64,000 nt of DNA from JAXDMU01 sp963762435 (lineage in GTDB: Bacteria; Pseudomonadota; Alphaproteobacteria; ATCC43930; CGMCC-115725): NCBI GenBank assembly GCA_963762435.1, contig CAVXLN010000005.1, positions 1-64,000 on the forward strand, in the 5' to 3' direction. Both the position numbers and the translations under genes were made by a program. Shown piece after piece: positions 56,627 through 64,000 of the stretch. Numbering within the stretch: the first letter of the stretch is position 1; each line of letters starts with the position of its first letter. Under the pieces are notes generated by a model. It had not been told where the DNA came from and did no database searches. It was given only the letters and a program-made list of their open reading frames with translations.

Positions 56627-56642
56627 TCGAGGTTACTGGACG

Positions 56643-56676
56643 GGAGCCGTCGAAAACGGCGGCTCCTATTTTTTTT
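56643..56676. terminator. Bidirectional Rho-independent terminator
   Basis: GGAGCCG (56643-56649) and CGGCTCC (56660-56666) form a stem followed by TATTTTTTTT on the plus strand. It ends the TonB receptor gene and overlaps the stop of the convergent TetR gene. Confidence 0.75.
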
Positions 56677-57286
56677 CCGGCAGCTCGGGCAAAACCAGCA
56701 GCTGGAACAGCGCTTCAAGCCGTCTGGCGAGGCTCTCGCGATCGGCTTCGACCAGCGGACGGGCGCGGATAACCGTATACATCAGCCGAAATCCGGCGAT
56801 GAGACCCAGGAACAGCATGGCACGTTCGCGCGCCTGACCACCGGGAAGTGCCGCCGAGAGCGGCCGTTGCAAGTAACGCTCCAGATTGTCGCACAAGATT
56901 TCAGCGGCCCGCGGATTTGGCGCCGAATGCAGCATCAACAGAAAGGGGTCGATTACCGGTGTACCGGGCGGAGCCTCTTCCAGAAGGGCACGGGCCGCTT
57001 GCCGGCTCAAGCTGGCGGCATCCCCGCTCAGCAGCGTGCCCTCGGCAAAGATGGTTTCGACCGCGACGGCGAAGAGTTTCTCTTTGGAACCGAAATAGCG
57101 GTTGACCAACATCGCCGTAACGCCGGCTTCCCGCGCGATTTCGCGGACGCCGATCCCGTCATAACCGAATTTTGAAAAGGCGATCAGCGCTGACTTTAAT
57201 ATCGCCTCACGTGTAGCGCGGGCGTTGCGAACGCGCTTCTGTGGAACCAGAGAACCCGGCGTCGTCGATCCTGTTGCATCTCCCAT
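56666..57286 (-). CDS. TetR-family transcriptional regulator
   Basis: About 206 residues from ATG 57286 (MGDATGSTTPGSL). Helix-turn-helix: ATREAILKSALIAFSKFGYD, GIGVREIAREAGVTAMLVNR, YFGSKEKLFAVAVETIFAEG. The C-terminal part (LLMLHSAPNPRAAEILCDNL, FLGLIAGFRLMYTVIRARPL) matches TetR_C domains. Divergent from the CoA-transferase gene with 190 bases between, so it is the likely local repressor of the CoA-transferase/fumarase/TRAP operon. Confidence 0.88.
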   Translation of the reverse strand: MGDATGSTTPGSLVPQKRVRNARATREAILKSALIAFSKFGYDGIGVREIAREAGVTAMLVNRYFGSKEKLFAVAVETIFAEGTLLSGDAASLSRQAARALLEEAPPGTPVIDPFLLMLHSAPNPRAAEILCDNLERYLQRPLSAALPGGQARERAMLFLGLIAGFRLMYTVIRARPLVEADRESLARRLEALFQLLVLPELPEKK

Positions 57287-57476
57287 AGCCAGCGTCTGTA
57301 ATCTTTCCAGCGCGAAAAATCCACTGGCGGAGACAAAGCTCTCCTGCGGCGCTAAGTCATAGGCCAGGGGCGGCCGGGCCGGAATTGCCCTGACCCCGTG
57401 CGACAGCATATCTTTCCCGGGCGCTATCCGAAGGCTTTATATTGCGCGCATGAGGCGGTGCGGGGTGGGGGAGCAA

Positions 57477-58622
57477 ATGGCCGATGGAGCGGCCGAGCGC
57501 GCAAGGCCGCTCGACGGGCTTTTGGTGGTGGCGCTGGAGCAGGCCGTTGCCGCCCCCTATTGCAGCGGGCGACTCGCCGATGCCGGCGCGCGCGTGATCA
57601 AGATCGAGCGGCCTGAAGGCGATTTCGCGCGCGGCTACGACACGGTCGTAAACGGCCTTTCCGCCTACTTCGTCTGGCTCAATCGCGGCAAGGAGAGCCT
57701 CGTCGCCGACATCAAGGACCCCGGCGACGTCGCCCTCCTTCATCGCATCCTGGCGCAGGCCGATGTCTTCATCCAGAATCTGGCGCCGGGGGCGGCGGAT
57801 CGCGCGGGCTTCGGTTCGGTCGAGCTGCGCTGGCGCTACCCCCGGCTCGTGACCGTCGATATCTCGGGCTATGGCGCCGGCAATGTCTATACCGAGATGA
57901 AGGCCTACGATCTGCTGATCCAGGCCGAGAGCGGGCTCTGCTCGATCACTGGCCATCCGGCCGGGCCCGGCCGCGTCGGGGTCTCGGTCTGCGACATCGC
58001 CTGCGGCATGGCGGCCCATTCCGCCGTGCTCGAGGCGCTGATCGGCCGCGCGCGCACCGGCGAAGGCAGCCGCTTGGAGGTCAGCCTCTTCGACGGCATG
58101 GCCGATTGGATGAATGTGCCGCTCCTCCATTACGAGGCGACCGGCAAGGCACCCGAGCGCATCGGCCTCGCCCATCCGTCGATCTGCCCCTATGGCGCGT
58201 TTGCGACCGAGGATGGCAAGCTCGTCCTGATCTCGATCCAGAACGAGCGGGAATGGGCCAATTTCTGCGCCAAGGTGCTGGACGAACCGGCCTTGCCGAC
58301 GCGGCCCGGCTATGAAACCAATAGTGCCCGCGTCGCCAACCGGGCCGAGGTCGATGGGCGTGTCGCCGCCGCCTTCGGCACCATGAGCCGTGACGAGGCG
58401 GCCAGACGGCTCGATGCGGCGCGCACCGCCTATGGCTTCGTCAACGGGCTGGCGGAGCTCGTCAATCATCCGGCGCTGCGGCGCGCCGCTGTGGAAACCT
58501 CGGCCGGCCTCGCCTCGATCATCGCCCCACCAGCGATCCGCGACGGCCAGGCGTGGCACCTCGGCAAGGTGCCGGCGATCGGCGAGCATGACCGGCAGAT
58601 CCGGGCGGAGTTCACGGCATGA
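57477..58622 (+). CDS. CaiB/BaiF family (class III) CoA-transferase
   Basis: About 381 residues from ATG 57477 behind a strong GGTGGGGGAG site; an upstream ATG at 57450 lacks such a site. Motifs: LDGLLVVALEQAVAAPYCSG, RLADAGARVIKIERPEGDFA, YFVWLNRGKESLVADIK, ADVFIQNLAPGAADRAGFG, and the catalytic Asp in TEMKAYDLLIQAESGLCSIT. Moves CoA between carboxylic acids by way of an aspartyl-CoA anhydride. The ATGA overlap with a class I fumarase/mesaconase suggests that the acid is mesaconate, citramalate, succinate or a relative; inferred from context. Confidence 0.9.
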   Translation: MADGAAERARPLDGLLVVALEQAVAAPYCSGRLADAGARVIKIERPEGDFARGYDTVVNGLSAYFVWLNRGKESLVADIKDPGDVALLHRILAQADVFIQNLAPGAADRAGFGSVELRWRYPRLVTVDISGYGAGNVYTEMKAYDLLIQAESGLCSITGHPAGPGRVGVSVCDIACGMAAHSAVLEALIGRARTGEGSRLEVSLFDGMADWMNVPLLHYEATGKAPERIGLAHPSICPYGAFATEDGKLVLISIQNEREWANFCAKVLDEPALPTRPGYETNSARVANRAEVDGRVAAAFGTMSRDEAARRLDAARTAYGFVNGLAELVNHPALRRAAVETSAGLASIIAPPAIRDGQAWHLGKVPAIGEHDRQIRAEFTA

Positions 58623-60127
58623 GCACGCCCATTGCCGAGGAAGACCTTGTCGCCAGCATCGCCGACGCGCTGCAATTCGTCTCCTACTACCATCCGGCGG
58701 ACTATGTTCAGCATCTGGCCGAGAGCTATCGGCGCGAGGAGAGCCCGGCCGCGCGCAATGCCATGGCCCAGATCCTGGTCAATTCGCGCATGGCCGCGTT
58801 CGGGCACCGCCCGATCTGCCAGGATACCGGCATCGCCCATGTCTTCATGAAGATCGGCATGGGCGCCCGTTTCGCCACGTCCCGCCCGCTCGACGAGCTG
58901 GTGAATGAAGGCGTGCGCCGCGCCTGGCTGCTCGAGTCCAATCCGTTGCGTGCTTCCATGGTCGGCGATCCGCTGTTCGACCGGCGCAACACGCGGGACA
59001 ACACGCCGGCGATGCTCCAGGTCGAGATGGTGGCGGGCGATACGGTCGAGGTGCATGTGGCGGCCAAGGGCGGCGGCTCCGAGAACAAGGCGCGCTTCGT
59101 CGTGCTGGAACCCAGCGAGTCCGTCGTCGACTGGGTGCTGCGTACAGTCGAGACGCTGGGCGCCGGCTGGTGCCCGCCAGGCCTCATCGGCCTCGGCGTC
59201 GGCGGCAGCGCCGAGCGCGCCATGCTCATGGCGAAACAGGCGCTGCTCGAGCCGATCGACATGACCGAGCTCAAGGCGCGCGGGCCGGCCTCCAAGCTCG
59301 AGGAGATGCGGATCGAGCTCCATGACAAGATCAACGCGCTCGGCATCGGCGCCCAGGGGTTGGGCGGGCTCACCACCGTGCTCGATGTCAAGATCAAGAC
59401 ATTCCCGAGCCATGCGGCTTCTCTGCCGGTCGGGCTGGTGCCGCAATGTGCGGCCGACCGGCATGTCCATTTCACGCTCGACGGCTCCGGTCCGGCCGAG
59501 CTCGTGCCGCCGAGCCTCGATCTCTGGCCCGAGATCGCGCTTGACGGGATGAGCGCGGGCGCGCGGAGGGTCGATCTCGATGGGCTCACCCGCGCCGAGG
59601 TCGCGAGCTGGCGCGCCGGCGAGACGTTGCTGCTCTCGGGCAAGCTTCTGACCGGACGCGATGCGGCCCATCTCCGGCTCACCCGGATGCTGGCGGCGGG
59701 CGAGCCGCTGCCCGTCGATTTCCGCGACCGGGCGATCTATTACGTCGGCCCGGTCGATGCGGTCGGCGGCGAGGCGGTCGGGCCGGCCGGCCCCACGACT
59801 GCAACGCGGATGGACCGGTTCACCGAGACGATGCTGGCCCGGACCGGGCTCCTCGTCATGATCGGCAAGGCCGAGCGCGGGCCGGCGGCAGTGGACGCGA
59901 TCCGCCATCATGGTGCCGCCTACCTCATCGCGGTCGGCGGGGCGGCCTATCTTGTCTCCAAGGCGATCCGCAGTGCGCGGGTGCTGGCTTTTGCCGATCT
60001 CGGCATGGAGGCGATCCACGAGTTCGAGGTGGTCGACATGCCGGTCACGGTCGCGGTCGACACCGAAGGCGGCTCGATTCACCGGACCGGGCCGGAACGC
60101 TGGCGCAAGGAAGCGAGAGGCCGCTAA
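58619..60127 (+). CDS. Class I fumarase / mesaconase-type iron-sulfur hydro-lyase
   Basis: 502 residues with both halves (TtdA-like and TtdB-like) in one chain. The cluster Cys residues are visible at 67 (RPICQDTGIA), 185 (GWCPPGLIG) and 277 (LVPQCAADRH). Other signatures: LVEST-like LLESNPLRASMVGDP, GGGSENKARFVVLEPSES, GLGVGGSAERAMLMAKQALL, YVGPVDAVGGEAVGPAGPTT and GGSIHRTGPERW-type tail. Catalyses reversible hydration of fumarate; family members linked to CoA-transferases and TRAP uptake can prefer mesaconate to (S)-citramalate. Coupled to the CoA-transferase by ATGA and followed by the TRAP genes. Confidence 0.9.
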   Translation: MSTPIAEEDLVASIADALQFVSYYHPADYVQHLAESYRREESPAARNAMAQILVNSRMAAFGHRPICQDTGIAHVFMKIGMGARFATSRPLDELVNEGVRRAWLLESNPLRASMVGDPLFDRRNTRDNTPAMLQVEMVAGDTVEVHVAAKGGGSENKARFVVLEPSESVVDWVLRTVETLGAGWCPPGLIGLGVGGSAERAMLMAKQALLEPIDMTELKARGPASKLEEMRIELHDKINALGIGAQGLGGLTTVLDVKIKTFPSHAASLPVGLVPQCAADRHVHFTLDGSGPAELVPPSLDLWPEIALDGMSAGARRVDLDGLTRAEVASWRAGETLLLSGKLLTGRDAAHLRLTRMLAAGEPLPVDFRDRAIYYVGPVDAVGGEAVGPAGPTTATRMDRFTETMLARTGLLVMIGKAERGPAAVDAIRHHGAAYLIAVGGAAYLVSKAIRSARVLAFADLGMEAIHEFEVVDMPVTVAVDTEGGSIHRTGPERWRKEARGR

Positions 60128-60166
60128 AAGAGGCTGGGGAAAAATGAAACGAGGGGAGGGGACATT

Positions 60167-61174
60167 ATGAAGATCACTCTGGCAGCAAGCATCCTGGCGG
60201 CCGCGGTCGCCTTCGCCGCGACACCTTTCGCGGCCCGCGCCGACGAGCCGATCGTCATCAAGTTCAGCCATGTCGTGGCGCCGGACACGCCCAAGGGCAA
60301 GGGGGCCGACAAGTTCAAGGAGCTGGCCGAGAAATACACGAACGGCAAGGTCCGCATCGAGGTCTATCCCAACTCCCAGCTCTACAAGGACAAGGAGGAG
60401 GTCGAAGCGCTGCAGCTGGGTGCGGTCCAGATGCTGGCGCCGTCGCTCGCCAAGTTCGGGCCGCTCGGCGTCAAGGAGTTCGAGGTCTTCGACCTGCCCT
60501 ATATCCTGCCCGACAAGGCGGCGCTGCGGCGCGTGACCCAGGGGGCGCTCGGCAAGAGCCTGTTCGAGAAGCTGTCGAGCAAGGGCATCACCGGCCTCGC
60601 CTACTGGGACAATGGCTTCAAGATCATGAGCGCCAACAAGCCGCTCAGGATGCCGGCCGATTTCCAGGGGCTGAAGATGCGTATCCAGTCGTCCAAGGTG
60701 CTGGAGGCGCAGTTCCGGGCCCTTGGCGCGCTGCCGCAGGTGCTGCCCTTCTCGGACGTCTATCAGGGGCTGCAGACCGGCGTGGTCGACGGGTCGGAGA
60801 ATACGGCGTCGAACATGTACACGCAGAAGCACTATGAGGTGCAGAAGTACGGCACGCTCTCCTATCACGGCTATATCGGCTATGCCGTCATCGTAAACAA
60901 GAAGTTCTGGGACGGGCTGCCGGCCGATATCCGCGACGAGCTGACCAAGGCGATGGATGAGACGACCGCCTATACCAACGAGCTGGCACAGAAGGAGAAT
61001 GACGACGCGCTGGCGGCGATGAAGGCGTCCGGCAAGATCGAGTTCATCGAGCTCACCGACGCAGAGAAGGCCGCCTGGCACAAGGCGCTCGAGCCGGTCG
61101 CGGACGAGATGGCGCCGCGCATCGGCAAGGACACGATCGAGGCGTTCCGCAAGGAGGTTGCGGGGGCCAACTAG
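60167..61174 (+). CDS. dctP: TRAP transporter solute-binding protein DctP
   Basis: 335 residues. Signal peptide ending FAARA before DEPIVIKFSHVVAPDTPKGK. DctP motifs: LYKDKEEVEALQLGAVQMLA, FDLPYILPDKAALRRV, YWDNGFKIMSANKPLRMPAD, FQGLKMRIQSSKVLEAQFRA with the Arg that pairs with the ligand carboxylate, and VYQGLQTGVVDGSENTASNM. The ligand is expected to be a C4-C5 mono- or dicarboxylate. A GGAGGGG ribosome site precedes the ATG. Followed by two hairpins before dctQ. Confidence 0.93.
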   Translation: MKITLAASILAAAVAFAATPFAARADEPIVIKFSHVVAPDTPKGKGADKFKELAEKYTNGKVRIEVYPNSQLYKDKEEVEALQLGAVQMLAPSLAKFGPLGVKEFEVFDLPYILPDKAALRRVTQGALGKSLFEKLSSKGITGLAYWDNGFKIMSANKPLRMPADFQGLKMRIQSSKVLEAQFRALGALPQVLPFSDVYQGLQTGVVDGSENTASNMYTQKHYEVQKYGTLSYHGYIGYAVIVNKKFWDGLPADIRDELTKAMDETTAYTNELAQKENDDALAAMKASGKIEFIELTDAEKAAWHKALEPVADEMAPRIGKDTIEAFRKEVAGAN

Positions 61175-61222
61175 AGGCTTTCGGCCTCTTTCAACGGCCC
61201 GGCGGCATCGTTCCGCCGGGCC
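61173..61222. promoter_or_regulatory. Two hairpins between dctP and dctQ
   Basis: Hairpin 1: AGAGGC / GCCTCT at 61173-61189. Hairpin 2: GGCCCGGCGG / CCGCCGGGCC at 61196-61222, a perfect 10-bp stem. Such structures after a binding-protein gene commonly stabilise the upstream mRNA or reduce readthrough, giving more DctP than membrane subunits. Confidence 0.65.
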
Positions 61223-61255
61223 TTCCTCATGTCGCCTTGGCGGAAGGCCAGCCCG

Positions 61256-61843
61256 ATGCTCCTCCGGATCCTCGACCGGCTCGAAGAAACCCTGATCGCG
61301 ATCATGATCGGCGGCGCCACGCTGGTCATCTTCCTCGCCGTCGCCCAGCGCTTCGCGGCGGGTGTCCGTGTGCTCTACCCGTTCGTCGGCTGGATCGACA
61401 TGTCCTGGTCGCAGGAGCTGTGCATCTTCATGTTCATCTGGATGGCGAAGTTCGGCGCCGCTTATGGCGTGCGGACCGGCATCCATGTCGGCGTCGATGT
61501 GCTGGTGAAGAAGCTGCGGCCCCGGGGACAGAAAAGCGTCATCCTGTTCGGCCTCTTCTGCGGGGCCCTCTTCACCGGCGTCATCGGCACCATGGGCGCC
61601 GTCTTCGTCTATGGCCTGATGGGCACCGACCAGACCACGCCCGACCTCGAATGGCCGAGCTGGATCGTCTATCTCTGCATCCCGCTCGGCTCCTACCTCA
61701 TGTGCTTCCGCTTCCTGCAGGTGGCCTGGCACTTCGTCCGCACGGGCGAGCTGCCGCATCATGACGCCACCCATGTCGAAGGCCTGCCGGATCCGGACGA
61801 CCCCGATACGATCCACCGCCTCGGCGGAGGGCACCAGCCATGA
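61256..61843 (+). CDS. dctQ: TRAP transporter small membrane subunit DctQ
   Basis: About 195 residues with four hydrophobic helices: LIAIMIGGATLVIFLAVAQR, SQELCIFMFIWMAKFGAAYG, SVILFGLFCGALFTGVIGTM, WIVYLCIPLGSYLMCFRFLQ. The phrase WSQELCIFMFIWMAKFGAAY with a following GIHVGVDVL is the family signature. ATG 61256 is chosen because GGAAGG lies 8 bases ahead; the in-frame ATG at 61229 would be too close to the hairpin. Overlaps dctM by ATGA. Confidence 0.9.
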   Translation: MLLRILDRLEETLIAIMIGGATLVIFLAVAQRFAAGVRVLYPFVGWIDMSWSQELCIFMFIWMAKFGAAYGVRTGIHVGVDVLVKKLRPRGQKSVILFGLFCGALFTGVIGTMGAVFVYGLMGTDQTTPDLEWPSWIVYLCIPLGSYLMCFRFLQVAWHFVRTGELPHHDATHVEGLPDPDDPDTIHRLGGGHQP

Positions 61844-63120
61844 GTGCGGCCATCATCTTCGGCCTGCTGCTGGCGCTGATGCTGACCGGCATGCCGATCT
61901 CGATCGCGCTCGGCCTCACGGTGCTGAGCTTCCTTTTCACCATGACCACGGTGCCGATCGAGAGCGTCGGCCTCAAGCTCTTCACCGGCCTCGACAATTT
62001 CTCGATCATGGCGATCCCGTTCTTCATCCTGGCGGGGACCTTCCTGACGCGCGGCGGGGTGGCGCGGCGGATGATCGCCTTCACCTCCTCGCTGGTCGGC
62101 CATTTGCCGGGCGGCCTCGGCATCGCCGGTGTCGGCGCTTCGGCCCTCTTCGCCGCCGTGTCGGGCTCGAGCGTCGCCACCGTCGTCGCGATCGGCTCGA
62201 TCATCCTGCCGGCGATGGTCGAGGAGGGGTATCCGAAGCGCTTCGGCGCCGGCGTCATCACCACCTCGGGGGCGCTCGGCATCCTGCTGCCGCCCTCGGT
62301 CATCCTGGTGCTGTTCGGCGTCTCGACCAACACCTCGATCGGCGCGCTCTTCATGGCCGGCGTGGTGCCGGGCATCCTGCTCGCCATCCTTTTGACCGGC
62401 CTCACCTTCATCCTCGCCTGGCGGCGCGGCTATCCGCGGATGGAGCGGGCGACCTGGCGGCAGCGCTGGCGCGCCTTCCGGGAATCGGTCTGGGGCCTGG
62501 CGCTCATCTTCATCGTGATGGGCGGCATCTATGGCGGCATCTTCACGCCGACCGAGGCGGCGGCGATCGCGGCCGTCTATGCCTTTATCATCACCGTCTT
62601 CGTCTATCGCGACCTCAAGCTCCGTGAGGTGCCGAAGGCACTGCTGAGTGCGGCCAACACCAGCTCGATGCTGCTCTACATCATCACCAATGCGGTGCTG
62701 TTCTCGTTCCTCATGACCAACGAGCACATTCCGCAGAACATGGCCGCCTGGATCGTGGCGCAGCATTTCAGCCTCTGGACCTTCCTGCTCGTGGTCAACA
62801 TCGTGCTGCTGGCCGCCGGCAATGTGATGGAGCCGAGCTCGATCCTCCTCATCATGGCGCCGATCCTGTTCCCGATCGCGACCAGCCTCGGGGTCGATCC
62901 GGTGCATTTCGGCATCCTGATGGCGGTCAATATGGAGGTGGGTCTCTGCCATCCGCCGGTGGGCCTGAACCTCTATGTGGCCTCCGGCATCGCGCGCATG
63001 GGCATCTCCGAATTGACCATTGCCGTGCTGCCCTGGCTCGCGGTCATGCTGGCGTTCCTGCTGCTCATCACTTACGTGCCGGCGCTCTCGATCACGCTGC
63101 CGCATCTCCTCAGGATGTAG
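61840..63120 (+). CDS. dctM: TRAP transporter large membrane subunit DctM
   Basis: 426 residues, about twelve helices, DctM family: LTGMPISIALGLTVLSFLFT, NFSIMAIPFFILAGTFLTRG, GASALFAAVSGSSVATVVAI, GSIILPAMVEEGYPKRFGAG, TSGALGILLPPSVILVLFGV, YGGIFTPTEAAAIAAVYAFI, and MAVNMEVGLCHPPVGLNLYV. The last is the PPVG-L-N-L-Y motif of the ion-coupled core. Completes a DctPQM importer with the two upstream genes. Confidence 0.95.
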   Translation: MSAAIIFGLLLALMLTGMPISIALGLTVLSFLFTMTTVPIESVGLKLFTGLDNFSIMAIPFFILAGTFLTRGGVARRMIAFTSSLVGHLPGGLGIAGVGASALFAAVSGSSVATVVAIGSIILPAMVEEGYPKRFGAGVITTSGALGILLPPSVILVLFGVSTNTSIGALFMAGVVPGILLAILLTGLTFILAWRRGYPRMERATWRQRWRAFRESVWGLALIFIVMGGIYGGIFTPTEAAAIAAVYAFIITVFVYRDLKLREVPKALLSAANTSSMLLYIITNAVLFSFLMTNEHIPQNMAAWIVAQHFSLWTFLLVVNIVLLAAGNVMEPSSILLIMAPILFPIATSLGVDPVHFGILMAVNMEVGLCHPPVGLNLYVASGIARMGISELTIAVLPWLAVMLAFLLLITYVPALSITLPHLLRM

Positions 63121-63131
63121 GAGGGAGACCC

Positions 63132-63833
63132 ATGTCCGATCCCACGACATACCCGATCGCCCAGCATCTCGACCGGCTTTCGGCCCTCATCGAGATCCAG
63201 GGCAGGCGTCTCGTCGATGTCGGCTGCGGCGACGGCGCGCTGGTCCGGGCGCTCACCCGTCGCGGCGGCCATGTCACCGGCATCGAGATCGATGAGCGGG
63301 CGCTCGCCCCGGCACTCGCCGCCGAGAAGGCGGGCGGCGAGACCTATCTCGAAGGCAGGGCGGAGGCCTTGCCGTTGCCCGATGGCTCGGTCGATACGGT
63401 CGTCTTCTTCAACAGCCTCCATCATGTGCCGGTGCCGCTGCTCGCGGCCGCCCTCGACGAGGCGGCGCGGGTGCTGGTGCCGGACGGCCGGCTCTTCGTG
63501 CTGGAACCGCTCGCGACCGGCCCTTATTTCGAGCTCACCCGCGTGGTCGAGGATGAGACCGAGGTGCGGGCCGCCGCCTATCGGGCGCTGGGCCAGGCGG
63601 CCGCGCATGGCTTCACGGATGAGGCCGAGGATTTCTATCGCAATCCCTTGACCATGAAGGATTTCGCTCAGTTCGAGGCGCGCATGATGGCGGTCGATCC
63701 GAGCCGAAGCGACGCCCTCGCGGCCCGGCGTGACGAGCTCGCCCACCTGTTCGAGGCGAATGCGGAGAAGGTCGATGACGGCTACCGCTTCTATATGGCG
63801 AGCCGCATCAACCTCTTCCGCAAAGCCAGCTGA
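63132..63833 (+). CDS. Class I SAM-dependent methyltransferase
   Basis: 233 residues behind a GGAGGGAG site 11 bases after dctM. SAM-binding loop LVDVGCGDGALVRALTRRGG, acidic residue in VTGIEIDERALAPAL, AEALPLPDGSVDTVVFFNSL, HHVPVPLLAAALDEAARVL, VPDGRLFVLEPLATGPYFEL. It is of the UbiE/small-molecule kind. The substrate is unknown; position suggests co-transcription with the TRAP operon. Confidence 0.88.
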   Translation: MSDPTTYPIAQHLDRLSALIEIQGRRLVDVGCGDGALVRALTRRGGHVTGIEIDERALAPALAAEKAGGETYLEGRAEALPLPDGSVDTVVFFNSLHHVPVPLLAAALDEAARVLVPDGRLFVLEPLATGPYFELTRVVEDETEVRAAAYRALGQAAAHGFTDEAEDFYRNPLTMKDFAQFEARMMAVDPSRSDALAARRDELAHLFEANAEKVDDGYRFYMASRINLFRKAS

Positions 63834-63836
63834 GGG

Positions 63837-64000
63837 TTAGCCCGCCTTGCCCGTCAGCACGCCTTCCTGCACCAGCACCTCATGCGCCGCCTTGAAGGCA
63901 TCGAGGCCCGCGGGAATGCCGCAATAGGCGGTCGCATGCAGCAGCACGGCCTTGATCTCCTCGACCGTGACGCCGTTGTTCAAGGCGCCTTTGACGTGAA
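63837..64000 (-). CDS. Carboxymuconolactone decarboxylase family protein, C-terminal part (cut by window end)
   Basis: The visible 54 C-terminal residues read HVKGALNNGVTVEEIKAVLL, then HATAYCGIPAGLDAFKAAHE and VLVQEGVLTGKAG. The NNG-x-T-x-EEI...LLH-x-A-x-YCG-x-P pattern, with the catalytic-site His/Cys, is that of the PcaC/carboxymuconolactone decarboxylase family. The start is outside the window. Convergent with the methyltransferase gene, 3 bases between stops. A role in aromatic degradation is possible. Confidence 0.85.
   Translation of the reverse strand, partial: HVKGALNNGVTVEEIKAVLLHATAYCGIPAGLDAFKAAHEVLVQEGVLTGKAG

Noticed and set aside
58466..61834. 1122-codon open frame on the minus strand opposite fumarase, dctP and dctQ
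   Set aside because: It spans three well-supported plus-strand genes and shows no domain; same cause as above.
61759..63150. 463-codon minus-strand frame opposite dctM
   Set aside because: Almost entirely charged residues (Arg/Asp/Glu/Gln/His), the mirror image of membrane-helix codons; not a protein.
1..64000. CRISPR arrays, tRNA/rRNA genes, insertion sequences, prophage
   Set aside because: I looked for regularly spaced repeats, cloverleaf sequences, transposase motifs and terminal inverted repeats next to open frames and found none.

Overview
This window does not read as one chromosome. It reads as four unrelated bacterial fragments joined end to end. At each of three joins (about 23,125, about 31,196 and about 39,895) a gene stops mid-protein and unrelated sequence takes over. 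Three of the four fragments carry many single-base indels. The last fragment is clean.

Fragment A (1 to ~23,125), probably Verrucomicrobiota (inferred from gene style, not proven). It opens with a frameshifted NRPS megasynthase: class III aminotransferase, luciferase-like monooxygenase, condensation, adenylation, carrier protein. An intact second NRPS protein follows (5561-8734): condensation, gutted adenylation remnant, carrier protein, thioesterase with a Cys nucleophile. Directly behind it lies an exopolysaccharide locus: beta-barrel outer-membrane protein, Wzz/BY-kinase, Wza-type export protein, two O-antigen-ligase/polymerase-like proteins, three or four glycosyltransferases and a hexapeptide acyltransferase. 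The fragment ends with a large inverted repeat, a response regulator, a CPBP (CAAX-like) protease and a truncated MFS transporter.

Fragment B (~23,126 to ~31,196), probably Actinomycetota (Acidimicrobiia-like). It holds truncated methionine synthase metH, an ATP:cob(I)alamin adenosyltransferase, a nitroreductase, a rhodanese-MoeB/ThiF fusion, a CapA-type protein, an alpha/beta hydrolase, an aldo/keto reductase and the start of a CtaG-like membrane protein.

Fragment C (~31,197 to ~39,895), Acidobacteriota (Bryobacter/Solibacter-like). Markers are a VWFA-related protein of the acidobacterial family and a TIGR03790-type protein. It also holds a TPR membrane protein, ApaG, a DNA-3-methyladenine glycosylase, RmlD, a zinc-ribbon membrane protein, a LysR regulator and a MoxR ATPase cut by the join.

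Fragment D (~39,896 to 64,000), Alphaproteobacteria, probably Rhodospirillales-like. First comes a cell-surface sugar cluster (three glycosyltransferases and GDP-mannose 4,6-dehydratase). Then a tightly packed seven-gene operon follows: LeuC-like and LeuD-like hydro-lyase, class V aminotransferase, three-part ABC importer, threonine-aldolase-like enzyme. Next come a TetR regulator, a small XRE regulator and a TonB-dependent receptor. Last is a second catabolic set: TetR, CaiB/BaiF CoA-transferase, class I fumarase/mesaconase, TRAP transporter DctPQM, methyltransferase, and a carboxymuconolactone decarboxylase cut by the window end. The two operons look like import-plus-catabolism modules for small hydroxy/amino and C4-C5 dicarboxylic acids. 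They are the best candidates for undescribed biology here.

I saw no tRNA, rRNA, CRISPR array, transposase or replication origin.
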